A stretch of 64,000 nt of DNA from Kiloniellales bacterium (GTDB lineage: Bacteria > Pseudomonadota > Alphaproteobacteria > Kiloniellales > JAKSBE01). Under the pieces are notes generated by a model. The model searched no databases. It saw only the letters and a program-made list of their open reading frames with translations, and had not been told where the DNA came from. Within the stretch, counting starts at the first letter, position 1. Every line of letters starts with the position of its first letter. The translations under genes were made by a program, and so were the position numbers. The stretch covers positions 59,499 to 123,498 of the forward strand of contig JASJBF010000020.1 of NCBI GenBank assembly GCA_030066685.1, read 5' to 3'. Shown piece by piece: positions 34,625 to 43,280 of this stretch.

Positions 34625-35014
34625 CTAGTCTGTTAGCGAATCATGACGATGACCCGCAGAGGGTGCCGGGCGCAAGTTTAGACTCATAGCAGCTGCTAGC
34701 ACTTCGCCTTTGTGATCGACAGCCCGCCTGAGAAAGTGCGTCTCGCCGTTGATCTTCACGAAATCCTTGTCCAGGTGCCAGCGCCACTGCGGGACGGCAC
34801 GTAAGATCTTCGCTCTTCTGCGTCTGATCTCCGCGGCGAACATGGGACCGAAGCGGCTCCACCAGAATCGCACGGTCTCGTGGCAGATATCGATCCCACG
34901 CTCAAACAACAGATCTTCGACCTGCCGGAGCGAGAGCGGATAGCGGATGTAGAGCATCACCGTGAGGCGGATCACCTCCGGTGAGCTGTTGAAGTAGCGG
35001 AACGGGTTCTTCAT
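34625..35014 (-). pseudogene. Truncated IS6-family transposase
   Basis: 129 residues remain of about 230. The N-terminal HTH and the HLDKDF Asp are present. The second Asp and Glu of the DDE triad are missing. Not functional alone. Confidence 0.72.
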
Positions 35015-35071
35015 CCGCCGACGCTATGGGGCGCAGCTCCCAGCCTCAACCAAATCTGGTCTGACAGCGCC
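34625..35071 (-). mobile_element. IS6-family remnant 1 (one end plus transposase N-terminus)
   Basis: The terminal sequence at 35071 reads inward (minus strand) GGCGCTGTCAGACCAGATTT. The transposase starts at 35014 and reads KNPFRYFNSSPEVIRLTVMLYIRYPLSLRQVEDLL, CHETVRFWWSRFGPMFAAEIRRRR and WRWHLDKDFVKINGETHFLRRAVDHKGEVL, the HTH and first DDE Asp region of IS6-family enzymes. It breaks off into unrelated residues by 34640, so the catalytic C-terminus and other end are lost. Confidence 0.75.
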
Positions 35072-35340
35072 GTTCTGGTAGCAGCACGTGCCTCGGCTAA
35101 TTTGAAAGATAACTCGTGAGACAAGGAGGAAGTTAGAAATAGGTTTCTTGACTTTTCAAACGACGTTTTGGAGGGCGTGAAGCCGCGTCCGCTCGGAATC
35201 CTGCTCAGGCCAAGGGCTACGCCGCCCAGCGCTTGTGGTATTTCGCAGGCCTTTCCTACTCGCTTCCTGCTAGAATGAGTACTTCAACAAGCCGCCGGAC
35301 GCGTTAGTCCGCGTCCGGAAAAGGGCATGATTTCGACGGG

Positions 35341-36774
35341 ATGGGGAAACGCGACATGAAGAAGAACGATCCAATGAGACGTTGCCGGGAAGTTAAGGCG
35401 CAGTTCACAGAGAAGCTACTTGGCCATCCCGATATCCACGGCATCGGCATCGGCTACAAGCGCAAGGGAAAGAAAAAGACGCGCACGCTCTGCATCGTCT
35501 TGCATGTCTGCAAGAAACTCCCACTCGACAAGCTGGAGAAGGACCGGATCATTCCGAAGAAGCTCTCCTGCTATTCGAGCGAGGAGGAGAAGACCATCTC
35601 GGTCCCGACGGACGTGCGCGAAGTGCCAGTGCCCAAGCCGGAAGTGGCCTGCGGCAGTTGCAGCACCGATTTCGAGAGCCGCGCACGGCCGGTGCCGGGC
35701 GGCTACAGCATCGGTCTGGTCGGCGTCGCGGGCGGCACCCTGGGCGGATGGGTCTGGGACCGGGACACCGATCAGCTCGTCCTCCTTTCGAACGAGCACG
35801 TGCTGGGCTCGACCGCCGGCGACGCCGTGATCCAGCCGAGCGATTTCGACGGCGGCTCCTTTCCGGGCGATCACTTCGCCGACGTCGTTCGCGGCGGCAC
35901 GCTCGACGCCTCCATTGCGGATGCGAACAACGGCGACGATGTCGCCCTGGACATCGAGTGCAGCGGACCGGCGGTCTACGAGATTGCCGACGCCACCCTC
36001 GAGATGGTGGTCGAGAAGGTCGGCCAGACGACCGGGCTCACCTGCGGCCTGGTGGAGCTGGTCGACTACGACAGCGGGCACTACGGTTCGCGCAACGACC
36101 TGTGGATCGACGGCGATGGCGCGGATTTCTCCCAGGGCGGAGACTCGGGCTCGCTCTACGTGGAGCAGACCCATCCCAATGGCAGCGACTGGAAGCGGAT
36201 CGTCGGCATCCATTGGGGCGGCAGCGGAGACGATGGCATCGGCCACCCGATCCGCGCGGTCTTCGACGACATGAACCTGACGACGGTCTGTGGCGGTCTC
36301 ATCGAGGCGCTGATCGAGTCGATCTTCTCCTCCGAGGCCGAGGAAGCCGAAGCAGAGGCCGAAACCCAACGGTTATCGCCGCGCCGCTTTCCGGCGCCGT
36401 TCTCCCGCCGCCGCAAGGGAAAGCGGTTCCATGTCGGCATCGCGCGCGATTTCGAGAAGCGCATTCAGGACAGTAAGGTCGGCGCCATGGCGCTGAAGAC
36501 GCTGCGCGCCCACCGGGCGGACGCCGTCAACTTCCTGATGGACGGCGACGGCTGGCGCTCCGCCGTGGCGGCGCTGTCGCCGATCCTGGCAGGCAAGGTC
36601 ACCACTGACGAAGTGTTGGAGCACCGGATCACCGCGCGCGACATCGACAACTTCAAGCGTATGCTGAAGGTCGCCGCGCGAGTCCGGCCGAAGGGCAAGC
36701 CACTTATCAAGATGGCCGAAAAGCTGCTGACGAAGGCCGAAAGCCGAACACTGAACGCGGTGATTTTCGGCTAG
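35341..36774 (+). CDS. Trypsin-fold serine protease with alpha-helical C-terminal domain
   Basis: 477 residues from 35341, or 472 from the ATG at 35356, which has GGGGAA at better spacing. The N-terminal HGIGIGYKRKGKKKT...VLHVCKKLP resembles the inhibitor-like lead domain of Nal1/trypsin-like peptidases. The catalytic His is in LLSNEHVLG, Asp in TLDASIADAN and Ser in QGGDSGSLYVE. Near residues 320-345 a Glu/Ala-rich linker leads to a basic, helical C-terminal domain (KVTTDEVLEHRITARDIDNFKRMLKVAA). No signal peptide, so cytoplasmic. About 500 bases downstream lies the RiPP-like cluster, so it is a candidate leader peptidase, but an IS6 fragment intervenes. Confidence 0.78.
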   Translation: MGKRDMKKNDPMRRCREVKAQFTEKLLGHPDIHGIGIGYKRKGKKKTRTLCIVLHVCKKLPLDKLEKDRIIPKKLSCYSSEEEKTISVPTDVREVPVPKPEVACGSCSTDFESRARPVPGGYSIGLVGVAGGTLGGWVWDRDTDQLVLLSNEHVLGSTAGDAVIQPSDFDGGSFPGDHFADVVRGGTLDASIADANNGDDVALDIECSGPAVYEIADATLEMVVEKVGQTTGLTCGLVELVDYDSGHYGSRNDLWIDGDGADFSQGGDSGSLYVEQTHPNGSDWKRIVGIHWGGSGDDGIGHPIRAVFDDMNLTTVCGGLIEALIESIFSSEAEEAEAEAETQRLSPRRFPAPFSRRRKGKRFHVGIARDFEKRIQDSKVGAMALKTLRAHRADAVNFLMDGDGWRSAVAALSPILAGKVTTDEVLEHRITARDIDNFKRMLKVAARVRPKGKPLIKMAEKLLTKAESRTLNAVIFG

Positions 36775-36821
36775 GCCGAAGGCTGCGTCGAAAGGTCGAA
36801 GCGTACCAGATGGCAAATGGG

Positions 36822-36962
36822 CCTGAGCGGATAGCGTACGTACATCATCACCGCGAGGCGGATCACCTCCGGGGAGCTGTTGAAATAGCGGAACGGATTC
36901 TTCATCCGCCGACGCTATGGGGCACAGCTGCCAGCCTCAACCGAATTTGGTCTGACAGGGCC
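36822..36962 (-). mobile_element. IS6-family remnant 2 (terminal 140 bp)
   Basis: Nearly identical to the end of remnant 1: it keeps the region encoding the transposase first residues (ATTCTTCATCCGCCGACGCT) and the terminus ending TTGGTCTGACAGGGCC. The orientation is the same as the other IS6 remnants. With remnant 1 it brackets the serine protease gene. Confidence 0.72.
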
Positions 36963-37051
36963 TTCGAAATCATCTGTGCGACAACGCAAGAATCGCTGTT
37001 TAAGTGTGGCTTTTCCCACAGTCTCTGAGACCGGAGGCAGGCTAGCATGAA

Positions 37052-37228
37052 ATGATGGCGGAGCCCGCCGCCGAGGCTTCGTCAAAGCGCAAGCCATTGG
37101 TGTCGTCTAAGTCTGAGAAGACTTCGGAGAGCGGATCGGAATCTCTCATCCGTGACCGGGAGGTTGCCACACGGGTGGCAATTTCGACACGCTGTGTGCC
37201 GCGTGCACAGCCCTGCCAACGGCACTGA
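37052..37228 (+). CDS. Candidate small peptide with Ser/Thr/Cys-containing tail
   Basis: 58 codons, starting with two ATGs. The peptide runs MMAEPAAEASSKRKPLV, a Ser/Glu/Lys-rich middle, then VATRVAISTRCVPRAQPC and QRH. GGAGG lies 14 bases upstream, longer than ideal. Leader-like acidic N-part and a short C-part with Ser, Thr and two Cys make it a possible second precursor for the lanthipeptide-type enzymes downstream. It may equally be a chance open frame. Confidence 0.3.
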   Translation: MMAEPAAEASSKRKPLVSSKSEKTSESGSESLIRDREVATRVAISTRCVPRAQPCQRH

Positions 37229-37308
37229 TCGTCCGCGGCTTTCGGGCACGGAAGGCCGAGAATTAGGCCGGAACATCCGCGTTCCGGATGTTGCACGGAG
37301 GATATAGC

Positions 37309-37851
37309 ATGGTAAGCAATTCCGGTAAGTCATTGAAAGCCGACCCAATCGTAAAACATCTCGTCCCTGACCCGTCAATTGTGCCCGACGTACGGGTATT
37401 GATCGGGTTCCTTGGGAAAAGCAGCCGCGACAAGCATTGGCGGCTTTATGTCAATCCGACCTTTGACGATTATCTCGAGTTCGGCGAGGCCGACGTGGTC
37501 CACTGCCATTCGCTCGAGGCAGATGCGAATCGGCTCGGCGGTAGCGTCGTCTGGATCAAGCGAGAGGCGAATGTGCATCGCACGCGCACGTCGTCCCGCG
37601 AAGCTCAGGCGGATTTCCTGCACGGAGCCATTGCGGCGCGCGCATCGCGTAGGACGCTTGCACCCGGCATTGCCGACGCGATCTTGGCGTGGCGGCCGGG
37701 CGGCGGCTTCCAGCCAGGATCAATCGCTGTTCACGTGTCCTGCGTCCGCGAGTTCTGCGACTTCGCGCCCGTCTCGTTTCTTGGCGGCGGCGATGTCTAT
37801 TGTACCGGCTCGTTCCAGTGCGACAGCACTTGGCAAGCAGAGTGCCCGTGA
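37309..37851 (+). CDS. RiPP precursor-like protein with Cys/Ser/Thr-rich tail
   Basis: 180 residues from the ATG at 37309 (GGAGG 7 bases upstream). An earlier ATG at 37288 lacks a site. Residues about 10-110 look like a folded domain (VPDVRVLIGFLGKSSRDKHWRLYV, FDDYLEFGEADVVH, TRTSSREAQADFLHGAI). After RRTLAPGIADAILAWRPGGGFQPGS comes a tail with five Cys among Ser and Thr (HVSCVREFC, DVYCTGSFQCDSTWQAEC) that could form lanthionine rings. It lies 24 bases before the kinase gene and in the same operon. The precursor role is inferred from position and composition. The family is not one I can name. Confidence 0.6.
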   Translation: MVSNSGKSLKADPIVKHLVPDPSIVPDVRVLIGFLGKSSRDKHWRLYVNPTFDDYLEFGEADVVHCHSLEADANRLGGSVVWIKREANVHRTRTSSREAQADFLHGAIAARASRRTLAPGIADAILAWRPGGGFQPGSIAVHVSCVREFCDFAPVSFLGGGDVYCTGSFQCDSTWQAECP

Positions 37852-37875
37852 CCCGAGGGATCGAATAGCCCCGGC

Positions 37876-38970
37876 ATGCTGTCCCAACTGGAGGCCGTGC
37901 GCTATCTTCTGCGGCGGGGCCTCATTGATACTGCCCATGTGGTGCGGGACACCGTCACGGTGGCGAACGTCTCTCGGCGGCACCTCAACTTCCGGGTATC
38001 GACCCAGAAGGGCCCAAGCTACCTGCTGAAGCAGGGTGTGGGAAAAGAACGCGCCGCGGCCGTGAGGCACGAAGCCGCGATGTATCGTCGGTTGAGTTCC
38101 ATGTCTGGGTTTCCCGACAAGTATACCCCGCACCTTCACGTCTATGATGACGTGAACGACGTCCTGATCTTCGAGTGGGTGACGGGCGCCGAGAATTTGC
38201 GCGACTACCATCTTCGCCGAGGCTACTTCCCGGTGCTGCTCGCGCGGGCCATGGCCGATGCGATGAGCCGTATCCACCGCTCTGAAGTGGGTAAGAGACG
38301 GGAGGCGCCGGGGTCATCCCACATCCCTTGGGTCCTCTCCGTACACCGGCCGACCTTGCAATTCTTCCAAGACTGCAGCGGCGGCAGCCTGGCCCTGATC
38401 GAGACGATCCAAGAGTTCTCCGATTTCTGCGATGAGATCGACGCGCTTCGCGAGGAATGGCGGGAGGATGCGCTGATCCACGGCGACTTGAAGTGGGACA
38501 ATTGCATTGTGTCGGGCAAGGCGCCGTCGGCCCGCATGACACGGTTGAGGATCGTCGATTGGGAGCTCGCCCGCACGGGTGATCCGTGCTGGGATATCGG
38601 CTCGGTCTTTCACGACTACCTCAGTTTCTGGCTGCTATCGATCCCCATCACCGGATCGCAGCCGCCGGAACGCTTTCTGGACCTCGCGCGATTCCCGCTC
38701 GAGAAGATGCATCCGGCTCTCCGCGCATTCTGGGAGACTTACGCCCGAAAGATGGGCCTAGGAGCAGTCGAGGTGAAGGTGTGGCTGATCCGGTCTGTCC
38801 GCTACGCCGCCGCACGCCTCATCCAAACGGCGTTTGAGCAGATGCAGGGGTCGACCCAGCTCAACGGGAACACGATCTGCCTCTTGCAGCTCAGCCAAAA
38901 TATCCTCAAGCGGCCGCATGAGGCGGCGGTTCATCTCCTGGGCATTGCGCCCACGCCGCTGGTCGCATGA
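37876..38970 (+). CDS. APH-fold protein/peptide kinase of a lanthipeptide-type cluster
   Basis: 364 residues of the aminoglycoside-phosphotransferase/choline-kinase fold. The catalytic loop LIHGDLKWDN (His202, Asp204, Asn209) and metal-binding IVDWELA are intact. The N-lobe Lys and Glu are in YLLKQGVGKERAAAVRHEAAMYRRL. In class V lanthipeptide pathways a stand-alone kinase of this fold (LxmK-like) phosphorylates Ser/Thr of the precursor. Here it overlaps the lyase-cyclase gene by ATGA, so that role is the natural inference. On its own it could be any small-molecule kinase. Confidence 0.78.
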   Translation: MLSQLEAVRYLLRRGLIDTAHVVRDTVTVANVSRRHLNFRVSTQKGPSYLLKQGVGKERAAAVRHEAAMYRRLSSMSGFPDKYTPHLHVYDDVNDVLIFEWVTGAENLRDYHLRRGYFPVLLARAMADAMSRIHRSEVGKRREAPGSSHIPWVLSVHRPTLQFFQDCSGGSLALIETIQEFSDFCDEIDALREEWREDALIHGDLKWDNCIVSGKAPSARMTRLRIVDWELARTGDPCWDIGSVFHDYLSFWLLSIPITGSQPPERFLDLARFPLEKMHPALRAFWETYARKMGLGAVEVKVWLIRSVRYAAARLIQTAFEQMQGSTQLNGNTICLLQLSQNILKRPHEAAVHLLGIAPTPLVA

Positions 38971-41342
38971 ACCGCCACCGGGAGAGCATTCGCGCCGCCT
39001 TGGAAGCAACGGTTATCCATTCTGCGACGTCCTTTTCCTGGTTCGGCGAGCGGACCGACGAATTGCCGAGCTCTGTCCGGCAAGCGCTGACGCTTGAGAC
39101 GGCGCGGAGTTACCTGCATTACTCATTGCAGTCGCGGCTCTACACAGACTTCTACTGCGCGGGCGGCGCCCAGACCTGGACCCGGCGGCAGGGCAACCAG
39201 GTTCCTACCGGCCGGACCCCGTTCGTCGAGGCCTTGTCCGAGGCGAATTCGGGGCAAGGCTATTCGTCGCCAGGCTGGACGGTCACGGGCAGCAGCAGGG
39301 GCATGGTCACGGTCCGCAAGGGCGGTGTCCGGCTCTACGCCGGACCCTCGGACTACGAGTGCTCCGATCCCGAGACGGTGCCACAATTCGGAAGCACTCT
39401 CTGCGTCAGATTTCCGAAGGAATTCATACACCTATCCCCAGGCTTCTACATGGCGGTTGGAAACCGGGAGCTTGCCCCGGGCGACGGCGAGGCGGTCGTT
39501 CGCTGGTACTGGAACCTCACCGCGTCGGGCGCGATCAGTTTTCTGCGGGAAATCACAAGGGACCTTAACCGGATGCTTGTGCCTTTCAAGCTCAAGGTCC
39601 TGAACGACCCCGCGTGCTTCGTGCGCTGTGATGCGGTTGTGCTTTACGTCAGGGAGCGCGACTACAATGAGGTGTCCGAAGCGCTGGCGCGCGTCCATTT
39701 AGAGGTGGCGTCGAGCTTGAAGCCGTCGACGCCGGCGCTGACCAAGGAGGTCGCTGTCGGTGTCGGGATCGCCGAAGACCCCGGAGGCATCACGAGCTTT
39801 GGCCTACACCGCTGCGGGTTGCTCGCCGAGGGCATGATCCAGGCGCACGAGGCGGGAAGGCATGTGCTTTCGGAGCGTCTGGAGGTGATTAACGAGTCCT
39901 TCGTCGCCGAAGGCCTCAGCATTGACCGACCGTACCTCAACCCCGGTTCGTCGGATCGCTACCGTCTAATCGCTCGCGCCGCCCCGGTAGCCACCCGCGG
40001 TTCGAAGTCGTCGGTCTCGACGGCGGACAGAGGACACTGCTTGGAGACCGCTTTGGCGATCGGCCTGCGGCTGACTGAGGAGGCGATGTGGCACCGCGAT
40101 CGTTGCACCTGGTTGGGCCCGGAAGCGGGCCCCGAGGCCGCAAGCCAGGTCGTGACACGCACCACTTACAGAACCTTGGGGCCGGACCTCTACGCGGGCT
40201 CGAGCGGCCTTGCACTGTTTCTTGCACAGCTTCATGTGGCAACGGACCATCCGGCCGCCAGAAAGGCCGCCCTTGGCGCCATCGCCCAGGCCTATTCCAC
40301 CCTCCAAGCAGTGCCGCCCGCGGTTCGGTTCGGGCTTTACGCCGGCTGGAGCGGCATCGCTCTGGCCGCGGTCCGCGTCGGCACCCTGTTGGATACACCG
40401 GAGTGGATCGAGAAGGCGCTCGCATTGCTCGGGCAGCTGGCGCGTGAGGATCCGCGGCAGGCAGAGCCCGACCTCCTTGCCGGCGTTGCGGGAGGCGTCG
40501 TGGCGCTTCTGGTGCTGTGGGAGGCGCTTGACGAGGCAGCTCTGTTAGAGATGGCGCTACGTCAGGGAGACGTCTTGCTGGCCGCCGCCGAACCAGCCGA
40601 CGCCGGCCGCTCTTGGACATCTGTCAGTCACCCGGAAAATCCCGGACTGACGGGTTTTTCGCACGGCGCATCCGGCATTGGTTACGCACTCTTCGAGCTG
40701 TTCGCGGCAACCGGCGACGCCAGATACCTAGATGTCGCCCAAGCGGCGTTCGACTACGAACGCCTCTGGTACGATCCGGACGCGGCGAATTGGCCGGACC
40801 TGCGGGGTCGGCTGCACCAAAAGCCCGAGACCGGTTCGTCACCGCCCTTTCAGACGGCGTGGTGCCACGGTGCACCCGGTATCGCGCTGGCGCGGCTTCG
40901 TGCGTATGCGCGGTTTTGTGACGAGCGCCATAGAGACGAAGCCCTCACCGCGCTCGATACAACAGCATGTGCCGTCGAGGCTGGTCTCTCCTCGCAGAAT
41001 CACAACTACTCTCTATGCCACGGCATGGCTGGGAACGCGGACATCCTGCTCTGCGGTCATCGGATCCTTGACGAGGACCGGCCGGACGATATCGGGCTCG
41101 TGCATCGGGTGGCTGGCCTCGGCATCCAACTCTACAGCCGGGCGGGAAACGTCTGGCCGTGCGGCATTCCCGAAGAGACGCCCGGCCTAATGCTTGGTCT
41201 TGCCGGAATTGGCTATTTCTATTTGCGCGTTGCGGACTCCAGCGTTCCTAGCACCTTAGAGCCTTTGCCGCCGTGTCGGGCCAGTTGGGATATTTCAAAG
41301 TCACTTCGCTCTCAGCGAGAGACGCGAGGTCCTTCCGGGTGA
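38967..41342 (+). CDS. HopA1-like lyase fused to LanC-type cyclase
   Basis: 791 residues. The N-terminal half (about 30-340) matches the HopA1/LxmY family: LSPGFYMAVGNRELAPGDGEAVVRWYWNL, ISFLREITRDLN, RCDAVVLYVRERDY, VGVGIAEDPGGITSFGLHRCGLLAEGM. These proteins remove phosphate from pSer/pThr to give dehydroamino acids. The C-terminal half (about 400-770) is a LanC barrel with repeats DLYAGSSGLALF, GLYAGWSGIALA, DLLAGVAGG and FSHGASGIGYAL. The zinc triad is complete: Cys633 (AWCHGAPG), Cys684 and His685 (LCHGMAG). The family end is expected near LGLAGIGYFYLRVADSSVPS; about 25 odd residues follow. It appears competent for elimination and cyclisation in one chain. Confidence 0.85.
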   Translation: MNRHRESIRAALEATVIHSATSFSWFGERTDELPSSVRQALTLETARSYLHYSLQSRLYTDFYCAGGAQTWTRRQGNQVPTGRTPFVEALSEANSGQGYSSPGWTVTGSSRGMVTVRKGGVRLYAGPSDYECSDPETVPQFGSTLCVRFPKEFIHLSPGFYMAVGNRELAPGDGEAVVRWYWNLTASGAISFLREITRDLNRMLVPFKLKVLNDPACFVRCDAVVLYVRERDYNEVSEALARVHLEVASSLKPSTPALTKEVAVGVGIAEDPGGITSFGLHRCGLLAEGMIQAHEAGRHVLSERLEVINESFVAEGLSIDRPYLNPGSSDRYRLIARAAPVATRGSKSSVSTADRGHCLETALAIGLRLTEEAMWHRDRCTWLGPEAGPEAASQVVTRTTYRTLGPDLYAGSSGLALFLAQLHVATDHPAARKAALGAIAQAYSTLQAVPPAVRFGLYAGWSGIALAAVRVGTLLDTPEWIEKALALLGQLAREDPRQAEPDLLAGVAGGVVALLVLWEALDEAALLEMALRQGDVLLAAAEPADAGRSWTSVSHPENPGLTGFSHGASGIGYALFELFAATGDARYLDVAQAAFDYERLWYDPDAANWPDLRGRLHQKPETGSSPPFQTAWCHGAPGIALARLRAYARFCDERHRDEALTALDTTACAVEAGLSSQNHNYSLCHGMAGNADILLCGHRILDEDRPDDIGLVHRVAGLGIQLYSRAGNVWPCGIPEETPGLMLGLAGIGYFYLRVADSSVPSTLEPLPPCRASWDISKSLRSQRETRGPSG

Positions 41343-41595
41343 AAGCAGAGGTATTCTCAAATGCGATTTCGCAGAGATTGAAGAACGCATCCTTAAAGGG
41401 ACCAAACGGGCGTCTGTTGGTCTTCCCTATCTTGTCCGTCACCCTGATCATGATACCGAAGATGTCGTCCTTTGCCTGAGCATGATGGTGAATCAAGACC
41501 AATAGCGAACAGAAAGTCGCAAAGATGCCCAACTATCTCAGCATTTGATGAGTCTCCTTGAGTAGCCAACAATCTCGACGGCAGGAGTAGAAGTA
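41343..41595. other. Short gene-less stretch
   Basis: Nothing recognisable between the cyclase gene and the IS630 fragment. It is AT-richer than the preceding gene. Confidence 0.4.
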
Positions 41596-41718
41596 ATGGT
41601 GAAAGTCGAGGCCAGAACCATGGAGGCCCTCTGGAGGGCCGTCGGCGACATCTGCAGCCTCTTCCAAGATCAAGAATGCTGGAACTTCTTCAACGCTGCC
41701 GGATATCCCCACGATTAA
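41596..41718 (+). pseudogene. IS630-family transposase C-terminal fragment
   Basis: 40 codons reading [18 protein letters not shown], then [19 protein letters not shown] and a stop. The LWRAxGxICxLF...ECxNxFxAAGY pattern is the usual end of IS630-family transposases. The remainder is gone. An N-terminal fragment of an IS630-type gene occurs at 62745. Confidence 0.65.
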
Positions 41719-41734
41719 TAGCACGACGCTCTAG

Positions 41735-41815
41735 TAAAAATTGGAACGGGTTTCGCATCGCCGGAGGCTACGGACGTGCTTATCGTCCCACAAGCCAATT
41801 TGCTTTGACACCGCC
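41735..41815 (-). mobile_element. IS6-family remnant 4 (terminal 80 bp)
   Basis: Ends TTGCTTTGACACCGCC at 41815. The inner part (GGGTTTCGCATCGCCGGAGGCTACGG, in pieces) matches remnant 3 at 50.5 kb, a subtype slightly different from remnants 1 and 2. Same orientation as all other IS6 remnants here. Confidence 0.6.
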
Positions 41816-42223
41816 CTATAGAATGTTTGTGATGATACTCTTCGCAGTGTCGTGACGCGATTTCATGATGTTAGAGAGCAGCGGGAATTGGCGGTTTTGG
41901 GTCTGAAATGCGTATTGGAGTTTCACAATCTCTTGCCCGACCAGCGCAATCTCGTCGCGCCCGCTTCCCCTTGGTTCTGCCTCCTCGCCACGCGGCCCGA
42001 GGTCAGCGAGTCTCTGGTCTAATGCCCGGAGCTGAATGATAGCGCGGTCGTAAGCCGCCGTCTGCTGTTGCCACGCAGTCCGATCCGCAGGCTTCATGCG
42101 AAGGGCGGGCATCTGCTGCGCCACCTGGGTTAGCTCGGAGATGGCTTTAGTGATTCGCTTGCGCAATTCGCTGGAAGTTCGCAATTTTGGAGGCTCCGCT
42201 CCCGGTTGCCGAATTCGCGCCAT
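41816..42223 (-). CDS. Hypothetical helical protein, probably truncated by an IS6 end
   Basis: 135 residues from the ATG at 42223, preceded on its strand by AAAAGGGACGAGAT. Sequence is helical and polar (LRTSSELRKRITKAISELTQVAQQM, YDRAIIQLRALDQRLADLG), likely coiled coil. Its stop codon sits directly against the IS6 terminus at 41815, so the natural C-terminus may have been cut off. No family recognised. Confidence 0.5.
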   Translation of the reverse strand: MARIRQPGAEPPKLRTSSELRKRITKAISELTQVAQQMPALRMKPADRTAWQQQTAAYDRAIIQLRALDQRLADLGPRGEEAEPRGSGRDEIALVGQEIVKLQYAFQTQNRQFPLLSNIMKSRHDTAKSIITNIL

Positions 42224-42829
42224 ATCTCGTCCCTTTTGATGATGGGTTATCAAACGGCAAGCAAGCGATGCAAAGCCGGATCGGCATGGTCAAAGCAATC
42301 AATCCAAGCCAGCCTTCCTCGCCTCTAGCTCCTTGGGGTTTGGCACTAGAAACTTCGTTTGCTTGGCGAAGTCCAACCAAAGCGTGGCTCGGAGCGGCGA
42401 GAATTTACAAGAGAAGACTAGCAGATCAGTTTAGTCTGACAATGGCCTCGGGATCGCCTGCGACGTTGGAGGGATTAAGATCCTAATATTTTCCTTTAAA
42501 CCCCGCGCTCGCCCTCTAGTTCTTTCAACTACCTGCCGCTGCGGTTTGCGCAGTGACTTTTCACACATACAAGCCCATAAACCGATGTTGAACTATCCAT
42601 ATCGAATTTCATAACTCCGAACAACGGGGGAAAAACCAATTCCAGATATTCACAAGGAAGTCATATACAAGCGCGACAAAGAACTGCACGATAGAATTGA
42701 ACGCTTTGGTCCCTATGAGATTCTTGTCACTACTGAAGAGGCTCCACAGGTAATTGATGGATTTACGACCGTCCAACCTGAAGAGGCCGTCAAGTGTGAT
42801 TGCATTGGCAATGGCTGGAGGAGCGCAGG
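42224..42829. other. Gene-less stretch with one solo inverted-repeat end
   Basis: No credible gene in about 600 AT-rich bases. At 42421-42447 the sequence (reverse complement) GGCCATTGTCAGACTAAACT matches the right end of the 165-bp element at 56606-56770 almost exactly, a leftover end with no partner nearby. Confidence 0.5.
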
Positions 42830-43110
42830 ATGGGACATGGCAGAAGCACTTCCAACCGTCCCCAGACCCAGGGAAAGATCGAACGCTGGCATCAGACGTT
42901 GAAGAAGCGGATATCGCTGGAGAACTACTTCTTGCTCGGTGACCTGGAGCGCCAGATCGAGGCCTTCGTCGCCTATTACAACCACCAACGATACGACGAG
43001 AGCCTCGGCAACCTCACGCCCTCCGATGTCTACTTCGGCCGCAACAAGGCCATCATCGAGAAAAGGAGACGCATCAAGGAAGACACAATGAAGAAACGAT
43101 GCCTGGACGA
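42830..43110 (+). pseudogene. IS3-family OrfB C-terminal fragment
   Basis: Reads RPQTQGKIERWHQTLKKRI, LENYFLLGDLERQIEAFVAYYNHQRYDESL and GNLTPSDVYFGR, the end of an IS3-type rve-domain transposase including the Glu-containing region (GKIERWHQ). Upstream catalytic parts and terminal repeats are missing. The frame runs on into unrelated sequence. Confidence 0.75.
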
Positions 43111-43280
43111 GATTGCGCTGCTCTCGCCGCATAACATCAACCAACGAGAGCCAGATCCTCAGTCAAAAAACCAATACCACCGTCCCAATTATCCAGACAA
43201 CGGGCAGCCACAGACATCTTCCCGCTGGCCTAGAAGAAAGTCCAATAGGCTGGATTATGGTCAATTGGAGGGACCAAGCC

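Noticed and set aside
37042..37378. Two minus-strand frames opposite the start of the RiPP operon
   Set aside because: They oppose a well-placed ribosome binding site and start at 37309 and have no recognisable content.
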